From Macrothele yani (taxonomy: Eukaryota; Arthropoda; Arachnida; Araneae; Macrothelidae): a stretch of DNA of 64,000 bases. Below the pieces are notes generated by a model that was not told where the DNA came from, ran no database searches, and saw only the letters and a program-made list of their open reading frames with translations. Of the stretch, positions 42,801-53,574 are shown piece by piece. Location: assembly GCA_039090855.1 (NCBI GenBank), contig CM077016.1, positions 53,679,936 through 53,743,935 on the forward strand. Reading direction: 5' to 3'. Each line of letters begins with the position of its first letter. Within the stretch, counting starts at the first letter, position 1. A program made the position numbers and the translations under genes.

Positions 42801-43074
42801 AAACATGAAATTTTACGGAATTTTTTACCCTAGTTTTTATAATGGAATTAGAATAAAAATTAATACAAAAGCCAAAATCGATGTATGCTTAAGGTACCAA
42901 AAGTAGCAAACAAAGCATTCATATACGTATGTCTCACATTATGAATTAGCGTAATCTAAAATTATGTGCGTGTGTTGTTGTTTTTTTCCTTTTTTCCTTT
43001 TGGAGGCATTCAAAATTTTACAATAGTACTTGACATTTTAAAATTTATTTCATACGTCTTTTACGTTTATACGG

Positions 43075-43125
43075 TTTTCAGGCCATGTCCTAGCAAAACG
43101 TATTACCGAGGTTTCACTGTATTTT
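43075..43125 (-). repeat. pogo-like right terminus
   Basis: Complement reads TACAGTGAAACCTCGGTAAT then ACGTTTTGCTAGGACATGGC, a pogo/Tigger-type end. TTATACG-rich words at 40935-41095 may be the other side, but its end is not clear. Confidence 0.45.
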
Positions 43126-43139
43126 GTTAATATCATTTG

Positions 43140-43818
43140 CATTTCTAGCTTCTTTTACTCAGATGGAAGCACAGGAGGGATCTCAAGAGAAGAGGTGTGT
43201 AAAGCTCTAAAATCTCTTCAGAATGGTAAGACTCCGGGAGTTGATGGCCTAACTGTTGAGATGTTGAAATATGGTGGTGTCTCTGTAGTTGATTGGTTAA
43301 CAGAAATTTGCCAGTTGTGCTGTGAGTTAGGAAAGGTCCCTCGGGATTGGAAGGATGCAATCATTGTTCCCTTGTATAAGGAAAAGGGTGACCAGACTGA
43401 CTGCAAGAACTATCGTGTTATTAACCTACTGAGTGTGCCAGCAAAAGTGTTTGGTAAAGTCATTATTGAAAAAGTACGAGGTCGTACATCAGAGAAAGTG
43501 TGGGATGTTCAAAATGGTTTTATGCCTGGTACAGACAAATTTTTGCATTACGCATGATGATTGAAAAGTATCTGGTTGTTGGTAAGAAAGTTTTTGCTGC
43601 CTTCATAGATTTAGAGAAAGCTTACGACCGAGTAAATAGGACATTTTTGAGGAAGGTTTTGAAGGAATATGGTGTTACTGGGAATCTACTTAATAGTGTA
43701 AAAGTCATGTATGGTGGCAGTAGAGCTTTTGTACGAGTGAATGGTCTTTTATCAAAATGGTTTTCTATTGGTGCTGGAGTCGGACAAGGTTGTGCAATGT
43801 CATCGTGGCTGTTTAATA
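43140..43818 (+). pseudogene. LINE reverse transcriptase, 5' part, split by T16
   Basis: Reads GKTPGVDGLTVEMLKYGGVS, LGKVPRDWKDAIIVPLYKEK, DCKNYRVINLLSVPAKVFGK, then a small deletion near 43535. It continues VFAAFIDLEKAYDRVNRTFL (motif A) and GVGQGCAMSSWLFNI (motif B). T16 interrupts at the TA right after LFNI. The endonuclease is missing (5' truncation near 43140). Confidence 0.9.
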
Positions 43819-43820
43819 TA

Positions 43821-45214
43821 CACTGCTGGCCACCCAAAATGCAACACCAAGAAGGAAGCATCCATTTGGCCTGAAATTCGCAGCATGCGTCGCCCGCGAG
43901 AGGACATGCAAACGATTAGCATTGCGGGGCATATGCAAATCATATGAGCCCGGCACACTACCGAGAAGCACTGTAAGAAGGGTGCACAGAAAGCGGGGTG
44001 TAAGTAGTGGAAGTGTGTTGTGCTGCCGGACCTGTGCGTGGGAAGTTTCCTGATGCCTCGTCGCAGAATACGGCAGTCATTCCAGCACGTTTCGGAGTTC
44101 GACAGAGGACCAATAGTGGCGTATCGCGACAGCGGTTTATCGTACCGAGACATCGGCGTCCGTGTGGAACGACATCCAGCCACAGTGAAGCGAGTATGAA
44201 TTCGGTGCGTGCAGGAGGGACGTACGGACCGACGTGAGCGATTGCCGCAGCCGCGGTACACCACCGAACGAGAGAACAGGCATGTTGTGCGGCGGGCATT
44301 GACGGCTCGCACTGCCACATCACGAACGTTAGCGCAGGAATTAGAGTGTGTTGCGCAACAACCTGTGTCAGCACGTACCGTTCGACGTCGTCTGTAAGCG
44401 CGGGGACTTGTCACACGGCGCCCATTGGTCCGATTGCCATTGACGTTACACCACCGGCGAGTGCGGTGGCAGTGGGCCGTTGAACGCCCCACCTGGACTA
44501 CGGAATGGCACGACATTGTCTTCTCCGACGAATCCCGCTTCTGCTTGCAACACCACGATGGTCGGATCCTCGTGTGGCGGCACTGCGGCGAGAGACTCTA
44601 TGACGCCTGCATTATGCATCGCCATACCGGTCCGTCGCCTGGCGTTATGGTTTGGGGCATAATTGGATATGACACCCGCACCCCTCTGGTACGCATCGCC
44701 GGTACACTCAACAGCCACCGCTACATCTCCGACGTTTTGGAACCTGTAGTCCTCCCTTACCTTCAGGGCCTACTAGCGGCTACGTTTCAACAGGACAATG
44801 CGCGACAGCACGTGGCACACGTCGTGCAGCAATTCTTCACTGTCCACCAGGTGTCACTGCTGCCGTGGCCCACCTGTTCTCCCGATATTTCGCCCATCGA
44901 ACACGTCTGGTCGCTGATGGTCTGGTCACCACACGCGGCTACGCCTGATGAACTGTGGTAACGTTTGGAAGCAGCCTGGACCGCCATACCCCAAGCACAC
45001 ATCCAAAGCCTCTTTCGTTCGATGCCACGGCATGTAGCGGCCGTTATTACCAGCCATAGGGGCCGCACGAACTATGGATGTCTGCGTGTTCCGCAAGTCG
45101 CACGGGCCTGTAAGCTCAAACGTTTCATCTTTGTATCTGTTGTTATGTGTCCAGTAAAACTGGCTTTGCTATCTCGTGTCCTTCTTGGTGTTGCATTTTG
45201 GGTGGCCAGCAGTG
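43821..45214 (+). mobile_element. Tc1-like transposon T16, inside a LINE
   Basis: TIRs CACTGCTGGCCACCCAAAAT and ATTTTGGGTGGCCAGCAGTG, TA at 43819-43820 and 45215-45216. Sister of T2. Confidence 0.94.
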
Positions 45215-45236
45215 TATTTACGGATGCGTCATGCTA
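44053..45236 (+). pseudogene. Tc1 transposase of T16, broken
   Basis: Starts MPRRRIRQSFQHVSEFDRGP with frameshifts up to 44400. From 44425 it is open through WHDIVFSDESRFCLQHHDGR (first D), PSPGVMVWGIIGYDTRTPLV, AATFQQDNARQHVAHVVQQF (second D) and SPDISPIEHVWSLMVW (E). A stop at ATPDELW-stop follows. The normal TGA after GRTNY is mutated to TGG, so the last frame reads through the right TIR to 45236. Confidence 0.88.
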
Positions 45237-46050
45237 AAATAGATAAAACTGGTTTATGTCTTGGTGATATTCGAGTGTGAAGATTACTGTATGCTGATGA
45301 CACTGTCCTGTTGGCAGAGAGCAAAAGTGAGTTACAGAGCATGTTGTCCCGATTGTACGAAGTTTGCATCAAAGTCAAACTGAGTGTAAATAAGGAAAAA
45401 CCAAAGTTATGGTTTTCGAGCGAGGAACTGTTAGTACTGAATGCAAGATAAGTTTAAATATCACAGTGATTGACCAGGTGAATCAGTTTTTGTATTTAGA
45501 AAGCATGTTTGACAGAGAGAACAAATTAGATGGTGAAATTAGTAGGCGAGTGAATTCTTCATTGAAAGTCATAGCTACTTTAGGAGGTTTTCACAGGATT
45601 GATGGGTTTTCAAGAGAGGCTCGCATGTCTGCGTATGAAAGTGTAATTCTTCCTACTTTAATGTGTGGCAGTGAGACCTGGATACTACAGAAGAAACATA
45701 GGAGTCGTTTGTGTGCTGGAGAAATGCGTTACTTACGGGAGGTTTGTGGCAAGACACGTTCTGATTGTGCGAAGAATGAAGATGTGTTGCAGTTGTGCAA
45801 TGTGAAGCAAAATGTTGTCAGCAAGGTGGAGACTAATATGCTTCGGTGGTCTGGCCATATTGAAAGAATGAGTAATGGCATGCTTACTAGGAAATTTTTT
45901 AGCCCAAGCTGCAGGAAGGGAAGGCAGAGGAAGGTCATGGGAGAATCAGATTCAGGAGTGTCTGCATGAGAAAAAGATTATGAGTATGAAGTATAGAAGG
46001 TCTTGTGTACGTCGTGTGATGGATGTCATTGATGGATACCAGAGTAAGTG
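45217..46050 (+). pseudogene. LINE reverse transcriptase, 3' part
   Basis: Resumes after T16 with RLLYADDTVLLAESKSELQS (motif C), SVNKEKPKL, then in the next frame VIDQVNQFLYLESMFDRENK, SVILPTLMCGSETWILQKKH and SKVETNMLRWSGHIERMSNG. These are the thumb and C-terminal elements of endonuclease-RT LINEs. It ends near GGATACCAGAGTAAGTGAAT. Confidence 0.9.
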
Positions 46051-46469
46051 AATAATAGTCCGAGTTGTGTGTCAAGATCGCTGTAAATGGAGAAGTTTGA
46101 TACAGCAACAGTAAGTAAATAATCAGTTAGAAATTTATCTGGTAGCTTGTATTTCTTTGTGGAGCTAATCTCTGAATCTCAGAGAACAGCTTGGTGATAT
46201 GTATGTATTTCTTATTCTAGCAGTAAATAATGACATCGCGATGCAAAAGTTACATATGGAAAACTGGATGCTGTTAAGCTGCTGTGTACTAATCATAATA
46301 GGAAAATGGCGCACTTACAAGATTAATTATTGATGGCATTGTATATTCCATATCTGTAAGCTCTGAATTTAGTGATATAACAAACAATATAATCCATTCC
46401 ATATTAAGAGAAATCCAAAGTACCAGAGTGAGTAAATAATTATACGCAATGCATTTACTGAACGCATTG

Positions 46470-46720
46470 TAACAACAATTGAGAACTTCCAAGGATATCA
46501 TTTTTCAACACAGTCTCCTTCCTTTTCATCACACTTTGTCCAGCATTGCTTATAGTCAGAAAACAATTCTTTTTGCTGATTTTCGAGCCACGCATGCGCT
46601 GCTTCTTTGTTATTTGTCCAAAGCAAATGGACGGGCTCTTCAGAGGTTTGAAGTGGACTAAACAGGTGATAGTCAGAAAAGGTGGGTCAGCATTATACCA
46701 GCGATGCATCAAGGTTCATT
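46470..46720 (-). pseudogene. mariner-type transposase C-terminal scrap
   Basis: Minus strand reads NNKEAAHAWLENQQKELFSD, then YKQCWTKCDEKEGDCVEK-stop. This resembles the last 35 residues of mariner transposases (WL..Q...FF..GI..L..RWDKCI...GDYVEK). No catalytic part is seen. Confidence 0.5.
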
Positions 46721-46789
46721 TGTTTGGAAGAGCTTATTTACTACAGTGCAGGAAGAAGTATGATTGTCATGCAACAACAAAACGCCTTC

Positions 46790-46840
46790 ACCAGTGGAGG
46801 CTGGTAACTACGTGCTACTGTGCTGTAGCACGCTAAAAAA
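46790..46840 (+). repeat. Possible hAT-type end
   Basis: CCAGTGGAGGCTGGTAACTA resembles CAGTGGCGGCTGGTGA-type hAT termini. No partner end or duplication was found. Confidence 0.3.
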
Positions 46841-47140
46841 TTTTGAATTGGAATTCGCATTGTGCGTCGTAGAGGAAAGTGCATGCATATGCTTTGTTGC
46901 CAGCACAAAATCGGATTTTCAGCCGGGCAGTAACCAAAGAAGACTCATGTTTGCCGATCAGTCTTCGGTGCTGCATGACAACTGCATGGTAAGCCGGGCA
47001 GTAAACAAAGAAACCTCATGTTCGCCAGTGGGTCTTTCGTGCTGCGTGATGGTTAGCATGGCCACAATAGTTTGGCTCTTCTTCCGCCTAAGTTGCGCCT
47101 CTTGGGTCTTCTCAAGCAGTCCACAATGAATTTGCAGCGT

Positions 47141-47176
47141 GTTGAACTTCTCTGAGCATGCTCAGAGAAGTTCAAC
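47141..47176. repeat. Perfect 36-bp palindrome
   Basis: Starts GTTGAACTTCTCTGAGCA and its second half is the exact complement; no spacer. It abuts the next palindrome directly. Confidence 0.97.
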
Positions 47177-47218
47177 AGTTTGCTGCTGACTACCGTGCAC
47201 GGTAGTCAGCAGCAAACT
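47177..47218. repeat. Perfect 42-bp palindrome
   Basis: Starts AGTTTGCTGCTGACTACCGT, the centre is GTGCAC, and the second half is the exact complement. The pair is enclosed by CAGCG (47135-47139) and CGCTG (47220-47224), giving a potential T-shaped fold. Confidence 0.97.
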
Positions 47219-47229
47219 GCGCTGAGTTG

Positions 47230-48100
47230 TTCTCCCATCTTTCTCCTATCGGAACTAGGGGCAATACAAAGGGTAACTACAGTATTTTACATACAATTCC
47301 TACTGGATTGCAGGAGCTCCTTCACGTAGTCAGAAAGTAATTATTTTTGCTGATATCTGATGATAGCTAGAAAAGGCGGGTCAACACCATACCAACGATG
47401 CTCCAATTACTCAAGATTCAGGTTTCTTTTGTGCTTTTCTATTTTTTATTATTATTATTATTATTTTTTTTTTGTAGTGAAATTTTCGTAATTTTTTAAT
47501 TTTTTTAACAGCGAGGGCAATTATTTTAGTAGATTATTTGTTGAAACGCCCATTTTTTCAAGAACTTTAGTGAGAAAAATTGAAGTAAAATACTTAGGAA
47601 CCATGATTTTTTGGGAGGGCCTAAAAATGAAGCTTGATCCATGTGCAATTTATTGATATTTTTCTGCATTTCATAAACTCTTTATAGTGTAATAATACGT
47701 GGAGTAATTTAGTTAATTAATGCATAATTAATTAATTTAAGCTCCTCAGGAGTGCACTGAAAATCACAGATAATAAGTTTGCAAAGGAAAACCTGTAATT
47801 GAAAATAGACACCACAAAAATATTTCCTATTAAAAATAGGGAAATAACCTATTTTTTCCAAAAACTTGAGTAAATAAATATTTTTTTGGATGATCATCAT
47901 CTGCATGTTTTCCCTGCAATTGAAGCCTCGCAGATTAATAAATCCGTGTATTCTGCAACATATTAGGCGTAAAATTTTGCCGAATTTAACCGCTAACACT
48001 AAAAAGGCAATAAATGTAATTGTTAATGCCAAAAAGGTAAAAAATATTAATAATTCATATATGATTATGGAAAACATCGAGAGTTGCCTCTATTTCTTTT
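47230..48100. other. No recognised feature
   Basis: AT-rich. A phrase GATAGCTAGAAAAGGCGGGTCAACACC near 47365 repeats one at 46672 (GATAGTCAGAAAAGGTGGGTCAGCATT), so both may belong to one transposon family I cannot name. Confidence 0.4.
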
Positions 48101-48120
48101 ATATATATATATATATATAT

Positions 48121-48336
48121 TTTTTTTTTGATTGGAGGTTTAACGACCACCGTGAGCAACTCAATGGGCTATAAGCAGTCGCCCGTCCCTAATTTAGGGT
48201 CACTGGTTCTACAAAAGGGAGAGAGCCAGTGCCGTAAGACAAACACAACATCCATGCCTCACCGGGATTCGAACCCGGACCCCTTTTGGACGAATGATCA
48301 GAGGCCATCACTTAGACCACTGCGCCACCGGAGCGG
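48121..48336 (-). repeat. SINE-A copy 18
   Basis: Full length after a (TA)n run at 48101-48120; it looks inserted in TATATATT-rich sequence, with CTTTTTATATA on both sides. Confidence 0.92.
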
Positions 48337-48339
48337 CTT

Positions 48340-48750
48340 TTTATATATTTCAGCCCGATGATCAGGCCTCTCTCAAAGTCCGTACGTTGCATAATCGACA
48401 TCTCTGGCGTCTACCCGGGATTCTTGTCACTCTGTGCTCTTGCTTGCGTCGGCCGGTGTTCTTCGCTTTCATGGGGCATCGACTACACGCCGGTTTATGA
48501 GGCTGTGGCTTCGTACTTGCAGCGGCAACAGAGGGTGTGCGGTCATGCGCACTCGCACCAAACGTGGATCATTTACATACCACCACGCCCTCTAGATTTG
48601 CAAAGTTTTGCGGTTTTAGCATGTTTTCTTCTAGGTGCGCAAATTTCATTGTTCGTGAGTGTGTGTCGCAGAGAAGGCTTGATAGGAGGGACAAAGGAAA
48701 ACACCACAATTCGGAAGAACGGAAGAAACCTGGGAAAATGAAAGCCCATT
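48340..48750. other. Unassigned GC-balanced stretch
   Basis: Open on the plus strand for 127 codons (48358-48741) but with no domain I recognise and no start context worth trusting. Unknown. Confidence 0.3.
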
Positions 48751-48754
48751 TCTA

Positions 48755-48892
48755 CTGGTGGGGGATTAGAACTACGTCTCCTCGCTCCGGAGCCAGTTAT
48801 TCTCCCGACGGAAGTATACCGACCTTGGCTTATCGCTGTAACTTGCCGTTTTGACTCTTGCGCCACCTCAGTGGTACGTCACATATATCACT
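48755..48892 (-). repeat. SINE-B copy (variant)
   Basis: Complement: ATATGTGACGTACCACTGAG, GGCAAGTTACAGCGATAAGC, then tRNA-like GGTCGGTATACTTCCGTCGG with core GCTCCGGAGC at 48784-48793, ending in CCCACCAGTAGAAATGGG. Confidence 0.72.
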
Positions 48893-49087
48893 ACTCCAAG
48901 TTGAGAAAGGACTGGAACGGAATCGTAGGTTTTCGCGTCACCCGCAGACCATGCTTAATGATGGGTACATTTTAGAAGCAGGAATGTTTCATTAATTCTA
49001 GACGAAGGATCGAAAAAGTATCACACATTGTTTTCGAACCTCACGGTCAGAAGATTCATTTTTACATTTCGGGGCCAACGTGAAAAA

Positions 49088-49225
49088 TCAAGCCACATTT
49101 CTGCGGGTGGTGGTATTCGAAACACGTCTTCTCGCTCCGGAGCTAGTTTTCATCCGATTGAGCTGCACCGATCTTGGCTTATCGCTACAAATTGCCGTTT
49201 TGACTCTTATATCACTTCAATGGTA
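49088..49225 (-). repeat. SINE-B copy (variant)
   Basis: Same variant as 48755-48892: complement TTGTGACGTACCATTGAAGT, GGCAATTTGTAGCGATAAGC, core GCTCCGGAGC at 49134-49143. Confidence 0.72.
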
Positions 49226-49251
49226 CGTCACAAGCCTTTTAATGTTTTGGA

Positions 49252-49986
49252 GCCGCTCCGGTGGCGCAGTGGTCTAAGCGATGGCTTTTGATCATTCGTC
49301 CGAAAGGGGTCCGGGTGCGAATCCCGGTGAGGCATGGATGTTGTGTTTGTCTTACGGCACTGGCTCTCTCCCTTCCCTGGAACCAGGTGCCGGTGGCGCA
49401 GTGGTTTAAGCGATGGCTTCTGATCATTCGTCCGAAAGGGGTCCGGGTGCGAATCCCTGTGAGACATGGATGTTGTGTTTGTCTTACGGCACTGGCTCTC
49501 TCCCTTCCCTGGAACCAGGGGCCGGTGGCGCAGTGGTCTAAGCGATGGCTTCTGATCATTCGTCCGAAAGGGGACCGGGTGCGAATCTTGGTTAGGCATG
49601 GATGTTGTGTTTGTCTTACGGCACTGGCTCTCTCCTTTCCCTGGAACCAGGTGCCGGTGGCGCAGTGGTCTTAGCGATGGCTTCTGATCATTCGCCCGAA
49701 AGGGGTCCGGGTGCGAATCCCGGTGAGCCATGGATGTTGTGTTTGTCTTACGGCACTGGCTCTCTCCCTTCCTGGAACCAGGTGCCGGTGGCGCAGTGGT
49801 CTAAGCGATGGCTTCTGATTATTCGTCCGAAAGGGGTCCGGGTGCGAATCCCGGTGAGGCATGGATGTTGTGTTTGTCTTACCGCACTGGCTCTCTCCTT
49901 TCCTGGAACCAGTGGCCCTAAATTAAGGACTGGCAACTGCTTATAGCCCATTGAGTTGCTCACGGTGGTCGTTGAACATCCAATAA
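49252..49986 (+). repeat. SINE-A copy 19, pentameric head
   Basis: Five head units start at 49258, 49390, 49522, 49654 and 49785 (132, 132, 132 and 131 bp). Each runs from CCGGTGGCGCAGTGG through box B (GGGTGCGAATC) to CCCTGGAACCAG and then joins GTG/GGG plus the next head. Only the last unit has the body and tail (CGTTGAACATCCAATAAAAA). Confidence 0.95.
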
Positions 49987-50207
49987 AAAAGAAAATGTTT
50001 TTGGAGGGCGAGAAGCCGAGAGGAATTCTTATACACATCTTTCTTTCCACTTCTTCTTTCATCTTGGCTGCTCCTTTTTCCGAAGGGCATCGCTGTATTT
50101 ACACCACTGAGTAAGAGGCCATAAAATTATGGATCACGAGGGTAGAAATATCTTTAGCTTAGGAAAAAAGTAGTGCCAAAGTTTACCGCAATCAAAGGTT
50201 TATTATA

Positions 50208-51497
50208 CGGGGTGTTCATAAAGTATTTCCCACACTACTAAAATGCGTATAAAAAATCTATGTAAGTTAAAATAAAATGGTTGGCAACATAATACAGCAG
50301 CACTCATAAAGGTTTTTCTTCTTCTGCTCTTTAGGTGAGCGCTACTGCTGAATAAGAGGAGCATTTCATAGATAATGGCTTCCATGCAGGAAAAAGCAGC
50401 GTGCAGGTTGTGGTTCCATGAGACCAAATCGGCGGTTACTCTCATTTCAGAAAAGAGTACAGACGATCACCACCGGACCAAAAAAATAAAAGCTGGGTAT
50501 GAAAAGTTTAAAGCGACGGGTATTGTTGGCGATCTCCCTGAGCGAGCCGACCACCGGTTACACAAAAGACAGCTGCAGCTGTTCAGGAGACATTTTTGAG
50601 AAGCCCCGGGAAATCTACTCGTCGTGTTTCACTGGAAACTGGGATTCCCCATGCACGGTTCACAAAATTTTACACAAACGTCTTCATCTGTATGCTTATA
50701 AGGTACAGATCTATCAAGCTCTTCAGCCTGATGACCGGCCTTGCCCCCATTTGCGACGGAGATGTTGCAGCGCATAGCTCATGATAGTGATTATCTGCAC
50801 TGTCTCTGTTTCTCAGATGAAGCCATATTACATATCTCTGGTACAGTACTTAGGCACAATGTGCGAATCTGGGGATCAGAAAATCGCCATTATGTCATCG
50901 AGCAACAGAGGGCTATCCCGAAAGTGGACGTATGGTGCGTGCATGACAGCATCTCCGTTTTCACAGAGCCCACGGTAGCATGTAACGTGTACCTGGACAG
51001 GCTGGTGGAACTTTTTGTAGCACCTCAATTGCACGCACTCCAACCTTCGGTTATTTTTCAGCAAGACGACGGTGCTTCACCACATTGGTCAATAATGGTC
51101 CGTAGGTTCCTGAATGACCCATTTCCGGACAAATCGGTTGGCCGCGACGGTCCCATGATATGGCCACCTCGATCACCTAACATAAATCCTCTAGACTTTT
51201 TCCTGTGGGATTATGTGAAAGACCAAGTTTACTCTAACAGTGTTCCGGATGTTGAAGAGCGGAATAACAGACGTCACTGGTTCTTTCTCTGCTGAGATGT
51301 TAAACAAAACATGGGCGTGAAATCAAATATCGCTTAGAGGTCCTACGGGCCAAAAATGGTGCCCATGTGAAGATGTACTGATACCGGAAAAAAATATACT
51401 TGTGCAACATCGTTGTCGTGCAATCTCTTTCTTGTACCTGCAATACATTTTTTTATATGAATTTTTGTAATGAGGGAAAGACTTTATGGACACCCTG
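50208..51497 (+). mobile_element. mariner-like transposon T18
   Basis: TIRs GGGGTGTTCATAAAGTATTT and GACTTTATGGACACCCTG, TA at 50206-50207 and 51498-51499. Inserted in the foldback MITE. Confidence 0.9.
50375..51293 (+). pseudogene. mariner-family transposase (T18), broken
   Basis: The N-terminal half is frameshifted (MASMQEKAACRLWFHETKSA; later VHKILHKRLHLYAYKVQIYQ). The catalytic half is open for 184 residues: CFSDEAILHISGTVLRHNVR (first D), IWGSENRHYVIEQQRAIPKV, VIFQQDDGASPHWSIMVRRF (second D; one residue inserted relative to QQDGA) and PRSPNINPLDFFLWDYVKDQ (third D). Of the family found in many spiders and insects that carries RIWG.ENPH..IE. Confidence 0.87.
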
Positions 51498-51639
51498 TAA
51501 ATCGACTATAGTTTCGCAAAACGTTTGGCTCGGCAACATCAGGACGAATCCTGATGATGCCGGGCCAAACGCTCTGCGAAACTATAGCTGATGTATAATA
51601 AACCTTTGATTGTGGTCAACTCTGGTATTTTTATTCTAT

Positions 51640-52785
51640 CTCAACACCACAAAATTTGTAGTCGCAAATTATATGTAATTATCTTTAGGTTGTGTAACGA
51701 CAACTTGGAAAATTAATTTTACCTTTAGCATTAAATGAAAGTTACGAAACCTTGTTTTAAAGATTATGAATTAGTCTTTTGTTTTATTAAAATATAAATT
51801 TTTGTGCTCTTGTGTTTTTCTGTTGCTCATGAATATTTGCTTTTGTTTTGCAGATGTAAATGTCTAGAAATGTTTGTCTCGCATTGTGTGGAAATAGGTA
51901 TCACTGGCGTTACGGGGATTCTCATTTTTATTCTTTTTTCTCTGAGATGCCTGCATCTGTATATCCTTTATCAGAATTCTTTACTTTAGTTCGTGGCATG
52001 TTTTGTTGTCATACTGCTGTTCTGGGTTTTCAAATCTTTTCCTTCATACCTCTTTTCATTTAGTTTCTCCCCTTTTGCTTTATCAAGTGGATCCCCCTCC
52101 CCAAAATATATCAATGCATATCGTTTTTAAATTAGAAAGAGAAATTCCGCGCAACATTCAAGAATGTTTTAGAGGAACCACCAACATGAATTAATTTTGA
52201 TACTAAGTTTTCATCACTGCAGTTATTGAGGCAGTGTACGTAATAAAACTCAGAGCCCGACTGCTAATTGCTGCATTAATTAGCAAACTAATTAGCATCG
52301 TTTTATACGCTCCTTGAATCCTTCCCATTGTTGCAACTTTCTCAGAGAGGTAACGAAGTAAAAATATCGAAGATATCTCTTCCTCTCTTTTTCTGTATTG
52401 TTCTACCTCATTTGTTTGTTTAATGCTGCTTTTGATGTCTCTCCATCTAGCTCTTGTTCTTATTGTTTCTCCAATTACGTTTGTAGCACCCTTTTTTTTT
52501 ATTGTTTTCACTGGATGAGAGCGCTTTTGAGATAAGGTTTCTTTGGAAGTATCATTCGTTTGACTGCGGTGAATTCAAAAACATTCTTCGAGAACCGAGA
52601 AAAAATGAAGCACACTGCGACATGAGTCTCTCTCCGAAATTCTTTGATGAGCGGCTAATAATCAAGTTTCAAACAACACAGCGCAGTTTTTATTTTAATT
52701 TTCAGAATTCAATCGTCTTTATTTTTAAGGATATTTTGTGCTCCAAGTCACGAACAATGCTCGTTCAAATTTAAGCAGTAACTCT
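51640..52785. other. No recognised feature
   Basis: A minus-strand frame of 102 codons (52203-52511; MGRIQGAYKT, RTRARWRDIKSS) and plus-strand frames here have no recognisable domain. TTTTGTTTTGCAG at 51841-51853 looks like a splice acceptor, but the sequence after it does not read as a TGF-beta exon. Confidence 0.4.
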
Positions 52786-52957
52786 AGTACAAATTTTAAA
52801 GATGACAATCCGATTTTTGGCGTAAATGTGACAAGGAGGGTAAGTCAGATAATATCCGAAAACTTGAAAATTTTTCAAATTTTCGGATATTATCTGACTT
52901 ACCAGCCTTGTCACATTCACGCCAAAAATCGGATTGTCATCTTTAAAAATTGTATTA
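52786..52957. repeat. Foldback element without a loop (copy 3)
   Basis: Near-perfect hairpin: TACAAATTTTAAAGATGACA...GATAATATCCGAAAACTTGA then its inverse, TTTTCGGATATTATCTGACT...ACTTTAAAAATTGTA-like end. Arms ~84 bp. Same arms as the tRNA-carrying foldbacks at 13.8-14.6 kb. Confidence 0.9.
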
Positions 52958-53574
52958 TATGGCGTAATCCTGTATTTCTTTCAAGAAGTAACTCTACTGT
53001 TATGTTTTATATCGAGGCACACTCGGACCTGTATTACTTTTGAAATACGATTTGCGAAAGATTATGCTGCAGATCAACTGAGCTTGATATAATTTGTCGA
53101 CAGCATGCAAACTAAGCATCAGTTGTTCATAAAAATGACAATAACTTGGGTACTTATACACGAACTCGCCAAAAAAAAAATACTACCCTTTATGACAAGA
53201 CAGTTACAGACAATGAACGCCGATATATGCAAATGTAACAGTTGTGAAATTCAGACCCACACTCTCTTCTGCCACCCAGGTTGTGCAATGGTCTATGCGC
53301 TGGCCTATGACCATTCGCCCGAGATGGGTTCGGGTGCGAATCCCGGTGAGGCATGGATGTTGTGTTTGTCTTACGGCACTGGCTCTCTCCCTTCCCTGGA
53401 ACCAATGACTTTAAATTAAGGACGAGCGACTGCTTAGGGGCCGTCAACAAAGTACTTCGGTGATTTTTTTACTATTTTTAGACTCCCCCCCCCTTCCCCA
53501 TGTCACATTTTGTCCGATTGTTCACAACCCCCTCCCTAAAAAGTACGTCCTAATTCCCGCAATCCCCTTTATTT

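Larger units (their letters stand above)
50170..51640. repeat. Foldback MITE split by T18
   Basis: With T18 removed, CAATCAAAGGTTTATTATA (50189-50207) and its inverse TATAATAAACCTTTGATTG (about 51593) become the outer arms. The inner hairpin 51504-51586 is CTATAGTTTCGCA.../...TGCGAAACTATAG around a CGAA turn. Total arm length ~70 bp with few mismatches. Confidence 0.8.

Noticed and set aside
47135..47224. A viral-type hairpin replication origin
   Set aside because: Layout is reminiscent, but the outer stem is only 5 bp and no replication or capsid gene is nearby; kept only as a structural finding.
49228..49946. Long frames on both strands with repeated QCRKTNTTSMP or SLPSLEPVTLN-like words
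   Set aside because: Translations of SINE-A, which recur in many places in the window; not genes.
49252..49986. CRISPR-like repeat-spacer array
   Set aside because: Repeats are 132-bp SINE heads with no unique spacers; the genome is eukaryotic.
51841..51960. Possible exon after a TTTTGTTTTGCAG acceptor
   Set aside because: In phase 0 it hits a stop at once (ATG TAA) and in other phases shows no cysteine-knot pattern, so it is not the missing last exon.
52203..52511. 102-codon minus-strand frame with a basic/coiled segment
   Set aside because: No recognisable domain, no splice context checked out, and length is within chance for this composition.
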